Notes: a model not told the origin generated them from the sequence alone. A stretch of 64,000 bases of DNA from Clostridiales bacterium (GCA_017620475.1 JAFZQI010000004.1:1-64000); one strand, 5' to 3'; counted from the stretch's first letter, positions 51,158 to 61,348 are shown. Numbers and translations: made by a program.

Positions 51158-53605
51158 ATGGCTTCCGAATTTGTAACTTCCTTGATGAAAAAACTCAGCG
51201 TGAAACAGAAGGCTTCCTTGTGTTCCGGATGGGATTTCTGGCGGACGCAAAGACTTCCGATGAATAATGTGGATCCTATCATGATGACTGACGGACCTCA
51301 CGGCCTTCGTAAACAGGACTCGGAAGAGGGGAGAAGCGGAGGAGGAGACAGCCGTGCGGCAACGTGTTTCCCGCCGGCGGCCACTACGGCGAATTCCTTT
51401 GATGAGAAACTGATGGAAGCCATCGGCAAGGCTATCGGTGAAGAGGCGATCGATCAGGATGTGTCTATTGTTCTGGGTCCGGCGATCAATATCAAGCGTT
51501 CCCCGCTTTGCGGCCGTAACTTCGAATACGTTTCAGAGGATCCGTATCTTGCCGGTAAGCTGGGTGCCGCATGGGTACGCGGCGTGCAGAGCATGGGGAT
51601 CGGAACTTCAGTGAAGCATTTTGCGGCAAACAGCCAGGAGAGATACCGCTTGATCAATGATTCGATCGTAGACGAACGCACGCTGCGTGAAATCTATCTT
51701 TCTGCGTTTGAGACGGTTGTCAAAGAAGCCGCTCCATGGACGGTTATGGCTTCTTATAACCGGATCAACGGAACCTATGCGTGTGAAAACAGGAAACTTC
51801 TGACAGATATCCTTCGGGATGAATGGGGATTTGACGGCGTGGTCATGAGCGACTGGGGTGCAGTCAATCATCGCCTTGACGGTCTTGCGGCCGGATTGGA
51901 ACTGGAGATGCCTTCCTCTGTGGGGGAACGCGATCGCCAGATCTGTGAAGCGGTAGAATCCGGGAAACTTCCCATGGCGCTCCTTGATCGAGCGGCAGAG
52001 CGTATGCTGACCCTGATCGAGAAGGGCAGGAATAAACCGAAGCCGACATCTTCGCCTTACCAGAATCATCAGCAGCTCGCGCGTCAGGCCTTCGAGGAAT
52101 CGGCGGTGCTTCTGAAAAATGACAAGCTGCTGCCGCTTGACGCAGACAAGAGTGTCGCCGTACTTGGCGCGATGGTGAAACAGACGCGGTTCCAAGGCGG
52201 CGGGAGCTCGCATATCCATCCGACGCATATCACGGATGCTTTCTCCGGTTTTTCGACCGCGAGTGAGAATTTCATCTATGAGCCCGGTTATTCCCTTGAA
52301 AATGATGAAGTGGATGAGAAACTGCTTGCGGCAGCTGTCGATGCAGCGAAAGACAAAGATGTGGTGATCATATTTGCCGGACTTCCTGACAGTTTTGAGT
52401 CGGAATCCTTTGACCGTGCACATATGCAGCTTCCTAAGTCTCATACGCGACTGATCGAAGAAGTCGTGCGCAGAAACAGTAATGTGTGCGTGGTGCTTTA
52501 TGCCGGATCTCCGGTCGAAATGCCGTGGATCGCACACGTTAAGGCTGTCCTGATGGCGTATCTTCCCGGTCAGGAAGGCGCCGGTGCGATTGCAGATATC
52601 CTTTATGGCAAAATCAATCCCTCCGGAAAACTCGCAGAGACTTTCCCGGTCAAACTCTCCGATACACCGACGTATCTGCATTTCGGAGAGAAGAGACAGA
52701 CGCTTTATATGGAGAGTATCTATGTCGGATACCGTTATTATGATGCCGCGAAAATGCAGGTCCTTTTCCCCTTCGGACATGGACTTTCGTATTCCTCGTT
52801 TTCGTATGGTGAAATCAAACTGTCCTCTCCGGATTATCAGGAAGGGGACAAGGTAACGGTTTCCATCGATGTGACTAACATTAGTGACATGGACGGAAAA
52901 GAAGTGGTGCAGCTTTATATTGCACCGCCGGAATCCCGGATCTATAAACCTGTCCGTCAGCTTGCCGGATTTAAGAAGGTGTTCATCCAGCGTGGTGAAA
53001 CAAGGACCGTGGAGTTTACGCTCAGTAAACGTGCATTTGCTTACTATAACGAAGAGATCAAGGATTGGCACGTGGAAAACGGTGCGTATAAGATCGAGAT
53101 CGGGGCATCCTCGCGGGATATCCGCGCAAGCCGGGAGATCAACGTGATCTCTAAGCTTCCGGAGGTTTTGGCTCCGGATTATCGGGAGAAGGCACCCCAG
53201 TATTATCGTCTGGATTCCCAGACCAAGATCTTCGATCAGAAGCAGTTTGAAGAGGTGCTGGGTCACAAGATCAAAGAAGAGAAGGACCCGAAGAAGGGCG
53301 AGTTTACCCTGAATTCGAGTGTGGAAGATGTCCGCAACGGTAACCTGATCGGAAAACTCTTCTATCAAAGCATCAGATTAGGGATCAAAAAGAGAAACAA
53401 GACGGAGACGCAGGAGCATCTCAAGAAAATGAACGAAGTCATGACGATGGAAATGCCGCTTCGGACCGTGGCCACATTTAGTCTCGGCAGAATCACGATC
53501 GAACAGATGGAAGCGCTCCTTCTGATGATGAACGGTCACTTCTTCAAGGGCCTCTGGCGGATGCGGAAAGCAAAAAAGAGAAAGAAGGATCTGTCTTTCC
53601 TCTGA
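51158..53605 (+). CDS. GH3 beta-glucosidase
   Basis: An 815-residue GH3 enzyme. The N-terminal barrel carries VMTDGPHGLR and GVVMSDWGA, with Asp the catalytic nucleophile, then the alpha/beta sandwich (AVLLKNDKLLPLD), a fibronectin-like domain (VTISIDVTNISDMDGKEVVQLY-like pattern) and a helical C-terminus. No signal peptide is seen, so it is likely cytoplasmic and acts on imported beta-glucosides. The ATG at 51158 follows AAGGAG; a longer frame to 51101 has no ribosome binding site. It lies 120 bases before the GH2-like gene. Confidence 0.9.
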   Translation: MASEFVTSLMKKLSVKQKASLCSGWDFWRTQRLPMNNVDPIMMTDGPHGLRKQDSEEGRSGGGDSRAATCFPPAATTANSFDEKLMEAIGKAIGEEAIDQDVSIVLGPAINIKRSPLCGRNFEYVSEDPYLAGKLGAAWVRGVQSMGIGTSVKHFAANSQERYRLINDSIVDERTLREIYLSAFETVVKEAAPWTVMASYNRINGTYACENRKLLTDILRDEWGFDGVVMSDWGAVNHRLDGLAAGLELEMPSSVGERDRQICEAVESGKLPMALLDRAAERMLTLIEKGRNKPKPTSSPYQNHQQLARQAFEESAVLLKNDKLLPLDADKSVAVLGAMVKQTRFQGGGSSHIHPTHITDAFSGFSTASENFIYEPGYSLENDEVDEKLLAAAVDAAKDKDVVIIFAGLPDSFESESFDRAHMQLPKSHTRLIEEVVRRNSNVCVVLYAGSPVEMPWIAHVKAVLMAYLPGQEGAGAIADILYGKINPSGKLAETFPVKLSDTPTYLHFGEKRQTLYMESIYVGYRYYDAAKMQVLFPFGHGLSYSSFSYGEIKLSSPDYQEGDKVTVSIDVTNISDMDGKEVVQLYIAPPESRIYKPVRQLAGFKKVFIQRGETRTVEFTLSKRAFAYYNEEIKDWHVENGAYKIEIGASSRDIRASREINVISKLPEVLAPDYREKAPQYYRLDSQTKIFDQKQFEEVLGHKIKEEKDPKKGEFTLNSSVEDVRNGNLIGKLFYQSIRLGIKKRNKTETQEHLKKMNEVMTMEMPLRTVATFSLGRITIEQMEALLLMMNGHFFKGLWRMRKAKKRKKDLSFL

Positions 53606-53725
53606 CGCGCTCCCGGGCTGTATTTGTTGTCGTGCGTTATTCAAAATGAAATATCTCTGATACATGAAGAAATATCCCACGTGCTAAAATAGCATTAACG
53701 AAACTAGCGCGATTGGGAGAGGATC

Positions 53726-56700
53726 ATGCAGCTACCTTCACAAGGGTACTTCTATCCATATGATTCTATCGACGAACTCTACGCGGAAAAACAGCCGCCG
53801 GAGTTCGGTCGTGTACATTCGCTTTGGAGACTGGATCTTCCGAAGTGGAGATTCTTTCATGCGCCATATAAAGAGGATATTCCGGATAATTGGACAAGCC
53901 CTGATTTTGACGATGATGCCTGGGATCTGATCGATGTACCGAGTGTTTGGCAACAGCAGGGATACGGATATCCGAGTGATCTGGTATACGAGAAGAATGC
54001 ACTCCTTTCCAAGAAAACGAGCAAACTCCAGCAAAGACTTGCAGATGATGCAGGGATGGAGAACACCAACGATTACGGTCTTTACCGTGTATGGGTAAAT
54101 CTCCCGGCTCAGTTTACCGAGCGGTTCGTGTATTTTGTAACAGACGGAATTGTCGGTCATTACGACATTTGCGTCAATGGCGAGCACATCTCCTCTTCCA
54201 GAAGTACATTCTCCACGACCAAATGCCTTTTGAGTGAAGTGCTTCACGAGGGCGCAAATCTGATTACCGTCATGGTAAGAAGATTCGATATCCGTATGGA
54301 AAAGGGAAAACTCAAGAAGACCGTACGTGCACAGGGTGCCTTCGGTTTTTCGGGACTCTTCCGTCTTCCGTATCTTGTCGCCGAATCCGCCGTGGAGATC
54401 TCATCGGTACGCCTTTTCACCAATTGGCTTACGGATACGATCGCTAAAGACGTGGTTCCGAAGACGGCACTGGTTTCCAGCCTTTACCGTTCGGAGAATG
54501 AGGACCAGCTGACGGACCGCCAGCGTGAGATCCTTCCCAACGCGGAAATCAGAAGAGATGCGGGCATGAATGTGGAAGTGGAGCTGCAGAACCATCTGCC
54601 GTATGATATGCAGATCACGGTAAACTGCCGCCTGATGGAAGCCCGTGATGAATATGACCTTTATAACCTCCCGGAGCATCGTCTCTCCCAGCGAAAAGAA
54701 CTGTCTGATACCATTCCGAAAGAAGGCGTGAAGATCGTCGGTACCGAGTTCTACGCGAAACTGGTGCTTCCGTGGACGGATCAGACGCCGAATCTATACG
54801 ATTTGATCATTGAAGTGAGAAACAACCGGGACGAAGTGATCTGTGTGAAGAAGCAGCGCTTCGGGTTCCGTAGTGTTTCATATTCGCAGAATGTTTTTCA
54901 TGTCAACGATCTGGCTGTCCCGCTTCATGGGGTGAAGTACTATGAATTCGATCCGGAAAACGGCATTTCCGTTCCGCTGGAGAGGTTCCGTCAGGACATT
55001 CTGCTTATGAAATGTGCTAATATCAATACGATCTATGTGGTACATCATCCGACGGATTCCCGCTTCTTCGATCTTTGTGACCGCTATGGCATGTATGTTA
55101 TTTTGCAGTCTGCGGCGGCCGTGCTTCCGCAAACGGTATACTCGCTGATCAACCACCCGTGTATTATCATGTGGTCCATGACCGGACGAAAATTTGAAGA
55201 GAATGCGTATATGGATGTCAAGCAAAGGATCAATGCTTTTGATGCGAGACGACCGCTATATTGTGAGATCGATAAGTCCGGAAGAGTATCGGATATGCCG
55301 GCATTTCCCAATAAGGCCGGTATGCTCTTTGGCGAATGGTGTGACCTTTGCCTCAACCGTCCATATCTCCGCAGCCGTCTGAAGGAAGATAAAGTACTCT
55401 TTGATTCGATCCTGGCAAGACCGAGAAGAGAAGAGGATACGATGGACCTGAAGTATATCCATCAGGGAGATCTTGTAGAATATGCCGAGCAGATCGGTGT
55501 GTCGATCGCACAGGGTATCGTCGATGCCAACAGAAAGCCGCATCCGATATTCTATGAAGTAAAGAAACAGTGCGAAGGAATCAAGATATTTGCTTCTGCG
55601 GATAATCCTGCGAACCTTACGATCCATAATGTATTGCAGTTTGGTTCCACGCCGTCGATAGAACTTAAATGGCAGCTGCTTCTCGGCGGTATCCGGCTGA
55701 CGGGAGGTTCGGGTATCATTCCGCCTATCGCGGCATTGGGTAATCGTGAGATGCAGTTCCCGATTGCCGTGAATGAATTCCTGTCACCGGCATGGAAAGA
55801 GAAGTATCCGAAAGCGCTTGAAGTCTATAATCAGGCTGTGTGCAAAGAACTGATCCTGGACATTCGTCTTACTCTGGCCAAGGATACGATGTTCGCCCGC
55901 GCCGGATATGAGATGGCATTCTATCAGCAGATCCTTGTGGACGAAGTGTGCGATCCATCCTCCGAAGTACCGTCATGGGAAGCGGAGATCGAGGGAACTC
56001 CTATCCAGATCATTGATGCATCAGCGATTCAGGATGGCCTGATCGTCGAAGAGAAGAAAGATACGGTACAGATCATGACTTCGCCTGCGCTCCTTTTCGC
56101 GCAGACAAAACATGTCCGGTATGGCTTCAGCCGGCAGGAGGGCGGATTATGTTCAGTCCTGATCGACGGGAAGGAATATATCGACGGATTGATGGAACCC
56201 AGCTTCTATCGTGCGGCATCCAATATTGACCGTGCCGACAAATCTTATGTGCTTTCACAGACGGTATTCTCCCATGAGACGGATTGGAGAACGATACAGG
56301 GAGACATGCGCTTTACCGGAAGCTTCTATGAAATGGACGGAGAGGATTTTCATCTGATCTGTAAATATACTTCTTCCGGTATGAAAGGACCGATCCTGGT
56401 ACATTATCGCGTAAAACCTGATGGGCTTCTTCTGGCGACTCTCAATTTTGTTCCGAGATTCGATCTGGTGAGGTACGGATTCCGTGTGCCGATCGATCCT
56501 TCGGCCATGATCGGCTGGTACGGCCGCGGAAATGGCGAGTCGTATATCGACCGAAAAGAATCTCAGAGGATCGGATGGTACACTTCCCTGGAGAGTGAAC
56601 TGTATCACGAATATGTCCGTCCGTCTGAAAACGGCGGTCATACGGATACCCGCTATCTGATGCTGAAACAGCCTAATGCGGGAGGGCTTTCATTTACGAA

Positions 56701-56920
56701 AAATAAGCTCGAGGGATTCTCGTTCTCCTGTATGCCTTATATGCCTGAAGATCTGGATGATTATGCACATCAGGAACTGATGCCGACGGATGGCCGAATG
56801 CAGCTTTATCTTGATTTCTACATGAAGGGGGTAGAACGAAGCCCCGATGTTCTCGCCAGGAGCGGATTGCAAAAAAACGTCCGCTATCAAGAGACGATTG
56901 AAATAGCTCCAAAATTCTAA
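53726..56920 (+). CDS. GH2 family LacZ-like protein with acid/base Glu replaced
   Basis: A 1064-residue protein with the full LacZ layout: sugar-binding domain (about 35-220), Ig-like domains, a barrel (about 380-590), and a C-terminal beta supersandwich (about 770-1055). NHPCIIMWSMTGRKF (residues 476-490) aligns with the GH2 motif NHP..I.WS.GNE, but Gly487 and Arg488 stand where Asn-Glu should be, removing the acid/base catalyst. A candidate nucleophile Glu537 (MLFGEW) remains. It may be a carbohydrate-binding or otherwise repurposed protein. The start follows GGGAGAGG. Confidence 0.8.
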   Translation: MQLPSQGYFYPYDSIDELYAEKQPPEFGRVHSLWRLDLPKWRFFHAPYKEDIPDNWTSPDFDDDAWDLIDVPSVWQQQGYGYPSDLVYEKNALLSKKTSKLQQRLADDAGMENTNDYGLYRVWVNLPAQFTERFVYFVTDGIVGHYDICVNGEHISSSRSTFSTTKCLLSEVLHEGANLITVMVRRFDIRMEKGKLKKTVRAQGAFGFSGLFRLPYLVAESAVEISSVRLFTNWLTDTIAKDVVPKTALVSSLYRSENEDQLTDRQREILPNAEIRRDAGMNVEVELQNHLPYDMQITVNCRLMEARDEYDLYNLPEHRLSQRKELSDTIPKEGVKIVGTEFYAKLVLPWTDQTPNLYDLIIEVRNNRDEVICVKKQRFGFRSVSYSQNVFHVNDLAVPLHGVKYYEFDPENGISVPLERFRQDILLMKCANINTIYVVHHPTDSRFFDLCDRYGMYVILQSAAAVLPQTVYSLINHPCIIMWSMTGRKFEENAYMDVKQRINAFDARRPLYCEIDKSGRVSDMPAFPNKAGMLFGEWCDLCLNRPYLRSRLKEDKVLFDSILARPRREEDTMDLKYIHQGDLVEYAEQIGVSIAQGIVDANRKPHPIFYEVKKQCEGIKIFASADNPANLTIHNVLQFGSTPSIELKWQLLLGGIRLTGGSGIIPPIAALGNREMQFPIAVNEFLSPAWKEKYPKALEVYNQAVCKELILDIRLTLAKDTMFARAGYEMAFYQQILVDEVCDPSSEVPSWEAEIEGTPIQIIDASAIQDGLIVEEKKDTVQIMTSPALLFAQTKHVRYGFSRQEGGLCSVLIDGKEYIDGLMEPSFYRAASNIDRADKSYVLSQTVFSHETDWRTIQGDMRFTGSFYEMDGEDFHLICKYTSSGMKGPILVHYRVKPDGLLLATLNFVPRFDLVRYGFRVPIDPSAMIGWYGRGNGESYIDRKESQRIGWYTSLESELYHEYVRPSENGGHTDTRYLMLKQPNAGGLSFTKNKLEGFSFSCMPYMPEDLDDYAHQELMPTDGRMQLYLDFYMKGVERSPDVLARSGLQKNVRYQETIEIAPKF

Positions 56921-56936
56921 TTTCACTATATGATGA

Positions 56937-56967
56937 GGGCTTCCGGTGACGATCGGGAGCTCTTTTC
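56937..56967 (+). terminator. Terminator after the GH2-like gene
   Basis: GGGCTTCCG (56937-56945) pairs with CGGGAGCTC (56954-56962) with G-T pairs, followed by TTTTC. It is 17 bases after the stop. Confidence 0.65.
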
Positions 56968-56979
56968 ATATTCTTCCGG

Positions 56980-57762
56980 TCAGTTCTTTTCGGAGTGAAG
57001 AAGATCCAGAAGGATCTTGCGCTCGTTAGCCGTCAGATCCCGATACTGACCGACGGGAAGATTTCCAAGTGAAATATGGAGGATGCGGATCCTCTTTAGT
57101 TTTACGACGCGGTAGCCCAGATATTCGCACATCCGGCGGATCTGGCGGTTCAGGCCCTGATTCAGTACGATATGGAAAGTCTTCGGCCCGGAAAGCTTTA
57201 CCTTGCAGGGAAGGGTGACTGTATCAAGGATCGGAATGCCATTTTCCATCTTCTGCTTGAAGGCTTCATCCACCGGTTTGTCGACGGTCACGATGTATTC
57301 TTTATCGTGGCGTCCCTCTGCGCGAAGCAGACGATTTACGATATCCCCGTCGTTGGTAAGAAGAAGCAGGCCTGAGGAATTCTTGTCCAGGCGTCCGATG
57401 GGAAAGATCCGGCGAGGATAACGGATATAGTCGATGACGTTATCCGGATCTCTTTTGTCGGTGGTGCAGGTGATGCCGAGGGGCTTGTGAAAGGCGATAT
57501 AGACCAGGTCGTCATTCTGCAGGACCGGACGGCCCTGAACGCGAACGACCTGACCGGGATAGACTTTGCTTCCTGTCTGTGCCACGTCATCATCAATGGT
57601 GACCTGTCCGGCGGCGATATATTCGTCGGCTTTTCTTCGTGAACAGAACCCGCTGGAACTGATGTACTTATTGATCCTTACAGCACCCGGGTCATCAGAC
57701 GGCACCGGGTGTGGATTTGTGCTCGGGGATGTATCTGGAGTATTGGACTTCGTCATAGTCAC
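56980..57762 (-). CDS. RluF-like pseudouridine synthase
   Basis: A 260-residue RsuA-family synthase. The S4 domain is at about 28-75 (RINKYISSSGFCSRRKADEY), the catalytic Asp in GRLDKNSSGLLLLTNDGD, and the downstream GLNRQIRRMCEYLGYRV matches RluF, which modifies 23S rRNA near position 2604. The N-terminal 25 residues are Ser/Thr/Pro-rich. The gene begins six bases from the end of the sensor kinase gene. Confidence 0.85.
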   Translation of the reverse strand: MTMTKSNTPDTSPSTNPHPVPSDDPGAVRINKYISSSGFCSRRKADEYIAAGQVTIDDDVAQTGSKVYPGQVVRVQGRPVLQNDDLVYIAFHKPLGITCTTDKRDPDNVIDYIRYPRRIFPIGRLDKNSSGLLLLTNDGDIVNRLLRAEGRHDKEYIVTVDKPVDEAFKQKMENGIPILDTVTLPCKVKLSGPKTFHIVLNQGLNRQIRRMCEYLGYRVVKLKRIRILHISLGNLPVGQYRDLTANERKILLDLLHSEKN

Positions 57763-57768
57763 TACCGA

Positions 57769-59595
57769 TCAATACCAGACAGTGCCGGTAACGCGCTTAA
57801 GTGTGAACGTAAATGTTGTTCCTTCACCATATTCGCTCTGTACGGTGATGGTTTCACCCATGTAGCTGAGAAGCTCTTTGGCAATGGCTAAGCCTAAGCC
57901 GGTGCCCTTCTTGCCGCGGGCGCGATCGGCTTTGTAGAAACGGTCGAAGATATGGTCGATATCGTATTCGTGGATGCCTTGCCCGGTATCGCTTACGGAA
58001 ACCAGTACCTGGTCGGTCTCATCACTGTATTCCGTAGATATGGTGATCGTTCCGCCCGCCGGTGTATATTTCTTTGCATTATCGAGCAGGATGACGATGA
58101 TCTGCTCGACACGGTCCGGGTTACCCATAACCGTCGGAAGAGGTCCGGTCTTATTCTCGACGACAAAATTCAGTTCCGCATCCTCCATGACCGGTGCGAA
58201 CTTCGTTTCGAATTCGGAAAGAAGTTTATTGAGATCAAAAGGAAATGTCTTAAATGCAAGCGTACGTGCCTGAAGTCTCGAGAGTTCAAGCATGTCGTCG
58301 ATAAGACGTGACAGGCGCATGGTCTCGTGAAGAATGATACCGTAATACCGCTGACGGTCTTCTTCCTTCTTAACCATACCGTCAGCCAGAGGCTCAACAA
58401 GTCCTCTCATGGCGGTCAGCGGAGTGCGGAGCTCGTGGGAAACGTTGGCTACATAGTCGCGGCGGGTCTGCTCCAGACGCTCCTGCTCGGAAATGTCACG
58501 GAAGAATCCCGTAGCACCGATGATTGTCTTCTCGTTGTCGAGGATCGGCACGATCATGGAGGAGTAGGCACAATCCTTCGCTTCAATGGTACGCTCGAAG
58601 GTTTCGCCGGTCTTCAGGCATTTCTCGAAATCTTCCCATACTTCTTCAAAAGGGATCAGCTGAAGCTTCTCGGTAAACAGGTTCTTTCTCGGAACCTTCT
58701 CGAAAAGCGTAGCGATGGCGTTATTGGAATAGTCCGGCTGAAGATCCTGGTTGACGGATACGATACCTTCGGAAATGATGTCGAAGATCTCTTTGAGGCG
58801 GTTACGCTCGGTTGTGACGCTGGTGATGGATTTGGACAGCCTCTCGGCAAGTTCGTTGACCGATGCCGCAAGATCTCCGATCTCGCCTTTGGTCCGGTCG
58901 TTCGCGCGGACGGAAAAGTCACCCTGGCCCAAAGCCGTAGCGACTTCCGCGACCCGGTTGAGCGGGCGGATAAGGCGTTTACTTGCGAAATAAACAGGAA
59001 TCAGCATAAACAGGGAGACCATAAGGGTGGAAAGAAGGAGCACCCGGCTGAAGCCGTTGATGAGAGAACTGTGAGAGGTGCTCTGGTCGCCAACTACCAG
59101 ATACGCGATCAGGTTTCCCTGACTTGTGATCGGAAGCTGAACCAGGATGGTCGTCATCTTGTTCCCGGAAGCGGGGATCTGTCCAATCAGATTTTTATTG
59201 TCGCTATTGGTCAGCATGTTTGTCTTAGCATACTGATCGATGGACAGAAGGATCTCCTGATCGTTTCCGTCTTTTACCGAAGTATAGCTGATGGTATTGC
59301 CGTGTGCATCGTAAAGCAGGTAGTAGGCATTGAGGACCGAGTGATCCGCATAGCCCAGGGTGGCGTTCTTCAAAAGAGGAATCTTTCCAGCGTCGCTCTC
59401 GACTCGCTCGTCATCGGCATAAGCGGAGAGGAAAGAGGCCATGGATCTGGCTTTATCGATCATGACATCCTCGGAACTGATGCGGGTGATCTCGTTGGCG
59501 GCATAGTTAAACAGCGTAGCAGAAAGAAGTGCTGAGGCGAAAAGCGCCACCAGCACCAAAAGGATCATCTTGCGTAGAAAAACGCTACGGAACAT
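57769..59595 (-). CDS. WalK-like sensor histidine kinase (TM-sensor-TM-HAMP-PAS-HisKA-HATPase)
   Basis: A 608-residue kinase. Membrane helices lie at about 8-30 and 182-205, with an extracytoplasmic sensor domain of about 150 residues between them. Then come HAMP (about 205-260), PAS (about 270-375), HisKA with the H-box NVSHELRTPL, and HATPase_c with DTGQGI and GTGLGLA. This is the WalK/VicK type. It overlaps the response regulator stop by one base and would be made together with it. It probably senses wall or membrane state, as WalK does. Confidence 0.88.
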   Translation of the reverse strand: MFRSVFLRKMILLVLVALFASALLSATLFNYAANEITRISSEDVMIDKARSMASFLSAYADDERVESDAGKIPLLKNATLGYADHSVLNAYYLLYDAHGNTISYTSVKDGNDQEILLSIDQYAKTNMLTNSDNKNLIGQIPASGNKMTTILVQLPITSQGNLIAYLVVGDQSTSHSSLINGFSRVLLLSTLMVSLFMLIPVYFASKRLIRPLNRVAEVATALGQGDFSVRANDRTKGEIGDLAASVNELAERLSKSITSVTTERNRLKEIFDIISEGIVSVNQDLQPDYSNNAIATLFEKVPRKNLFTEKLQLIPFEEVWEDFEKCLKTGETFERTIEAKDCAYSSMIVPILDNEKTIIGATGFFRDISEQERLEQTRRDYVANVSHELRTPLTAMRGLVEPLADGMVKKEEDRQRYYGIILHETMRLSRLIDDMLELSRLQARTLAFKTFPFDLNKLLSEFETKFAPVMEDAELNFVVENKTGPLPTVMGNPDRVEQIIVILLDNAKKYTPAGGTITISTEYSDETDQVLVSVSDTGQGIHEYDIDHIFDRFYKADRARGKKGTGLGLAIAKELLSYMGETITVQSEYGEGTTFTFTLKRVTGTVWY

Positions 59596-60284
59596 TATTG
59601 ATTAACCTCAAACTTGTATCCTACGCCGTATACGGTAATGAGGGACCAGGGGGCACCCTCGTAATAGATCTTCTGACGGATACGCTTGATATGTGTATCC
59701 ACCGTACGGGTATCACCGAAATAGTCATAACCCCAAATCAGAGAGAGGATCTGTTCACGATCCATAACCTGTCCGACATGGGATGCAAGAAGGTGAAGGA
59801 TCTCAACTTCCTTAGGCGTGCAGGGAACCAGTTCGCCTTTGACTTTAACCTGATAGTTATCGAGATTGATCTCCAGACCCTCAAAACGAAGGAGAGAGGT
59901 ATTCTCCTGCGGTTCACTGATACGTCGAAGAACCGCCTTGATGCGGGCGATCACTTCGCGCGGAGAGAAAGGCTTAACGATATAGTCATCGGCGCCCAGC
60001 TCAAGTCCGAGGACACGGTCGATCTCCTCGCCTTTGGCGGTGAGGATGATGATCGGCGTAGACAACGTCTTTCTGATTTCCCGGCAGACTTCGATACCGG
60101 TCTTCTCCGGCATCATGACATCCAGGATGATCAGATCCGGCTTGTCGGAAGCCACGTGCGCCAAGGCATCACGTCCGTCATACGCGCTGGAATACGTAAA
60201 GTGTTCGTTCTCAAAATACAGACCCAGGGACTCATGTACGACCGGGTCGTCGTCACAGATTAAAATGTGAGGAGCAGTAGCCAT
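59595..60284 (-). CDS. OmpR-family response regulator (WalR/PhoP-like)
   Basis: A 229-residue regulator. The receiver domain keeps the acidic pocket (CDDD, residues 10-13), the phospho-Asp in LIILDVMMP (Asp55), and Lys104 in VKPFSP. The C-terminal winged helix (about 130-225) is of the OmpR class. It precedes its kinase with a one-base overlap, standard for a two-component pair. A TTGTTT-18-TATAAT promoter is visible on the minus strand in the 155-base gap upstream. Confidence 0.9.
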   Translation of the reverse strand: MATAPHILICDDDPVVHESLGLYFENEHFTYSSAYDGRDALAHVASDKPDLIILDVMMPEKTGIEVCREIRKTLSTPIIILTAKGEEIDRVLGLELGADDYIVKPFSPREVIARIKAVLRRISEPQENTSLLRFEGLEINLDNYQVKVKGELVPCTPKEVEILHLLASHVGQVMDREQILSLIWGYDYFGDTRTVDTHIKRIRQKIYYEGAPWSLITVYGVGYKFEVNQ

Positions 60285-60439
60285 TCTTCTTACCTCGTTA
60301 TGTCAACATTACATCTATTATAATCTAAAAAACGGTTTACAAACAAACTTTTTTCGCAGAAAAGATGATGATATACTAAACGTGGACTTTCGGGTATTCC
60401 CGATGGCCCGTATCACGTAAGGAAAAGAGCGGAAAAATT

Positions 60440-61345
60440 ATGTTTCTGGCAGACAGATGGTCGGATTTTGAATTGCTATACTGCGGGGAAGGCGAGAAGT
60501 ATGAAAGATGGGGCGACATCTTTCTTCAGCGTCCGGATCCCCAGGCCATCTGGCCGAAGACCGGTTATGCCGGGATGAAAGAAGAATACTGGCCGAAACC
60601 TCATGCGGTCTATCACCGAAGCGAGAGCGGAGGCGGGCACTGGACCAAAGAAAAACCCATGCCGCAGAAGTGGAAGATCCGCTATGATGCCATAGGCCGG
60701 CCGCTGACGTTCATTATTGAGCCCACAAGTTTCAAGCACACGGGCCTTTTCCCGGAGCAGGCGGCGAACTGGGATTTCTGCGGAAAGAGAATACAGGATG
60801 CTGTCAAGAAGGGAAGAAAACCCCGCATTTTGAACCTCTTTGCATACACAGGCGGCGCAACGATGGCTTTTGCTGCCGCTGGCGCCGGTGAGGTAGTGCA
60901 TGTCGATGCCAGTAAGGGCATGGTCGGAAGAGCCAAGGAGAATATGGAGGCAAGCGGTCTGACGGATTGCTATATCCGTTTCATCGTTGAAGATTGCGGA
61001 AGGTTTGTGGAACGGGAGATCCGAAGAGGAAGAACGTACGATGGTATTATCATGGATCCGCCTGCCTATGGCAGAGGTCCTTCCGGAGAAATGTGGAAAC
61101 TGGAAGATGCCCTTTTCCCGCTGGTGGAAAAATGTGAGAAACTCATTTCCGATGATCCGCTGTTCTTCCTGATCAATTCATATACGACCGGCTTATCCTC
61201 CATGGTCATAGAGGATATCCTGCGTCTTGCGGTCAAGACAAGGCATGGCGGAAAGGTCGTTTCTGAGGAACTCGGGCTTCCCTGCAGCAAGATGGACCTG
61301 GTACTCCCTTGCGGAAGTACGGGCAGATGGACACCGGAGGAGTAA
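60440..61345 (+). CDS. Class I SAM-dependent RNA methyltransferase (RlmI-like)
   Basis: A 301-residue methyltransferase. Motif I is LNLFAYTGGATMAFAAAGAG (about 132-151), a later VHVDASKGMVGRAKEN gives the acidic SAM residue, and GIIMDPPAYGRG matches the catalytic region of 23S rRNA cytosine-C5 type enzymes. The N-terminal 90 residues are an accessory domain. No PUA domain as in RlmI is obvious. It is followed four bases later by an RluA-type gene, a plausible rRNA modification pair. Confidence 0.78.
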   Translation: MFLADRWSDFELLYCGEGEKYERWGDIFLQRPDPQAIWPKTGYAGMKEEYWPKPHAVYHRSESGGGHWTKEKPMPQKWKIRYDAIGRPLTFIIEPTSFKHTGLFPEQAANWDFCGKRIQDAVKKGRKPRILNLFAYTGGATMAFAAAGAGEVVHVDASKGMVGRAKENMEASGLTDCYIRFIVEDCGRFVEREIRRGRTYDGIIMDPPAYGRGPSGEMWKLEDALFPLVEKCEKLISDDPLFFLINSYTTGLSSMVIEDILRLAVKTRHGGKVVSEELGLPCSKMDLVLPCGSTGRWTPEE

Positions 61346-61348
61346 CGG

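Noticed and set aside
51608-53368. Minus-strand ORF of 586 codons opposite the GH3 gene
   Set aside because: Shadow of a clear GH3 enzyme with intact catalytic motif.
58327-59535. Plus-strand ORF of 402 codons opposite the histidine kinase
   Set aside because: The kinase on the minus strand has HAMP, H-box and ATP motifs in order.
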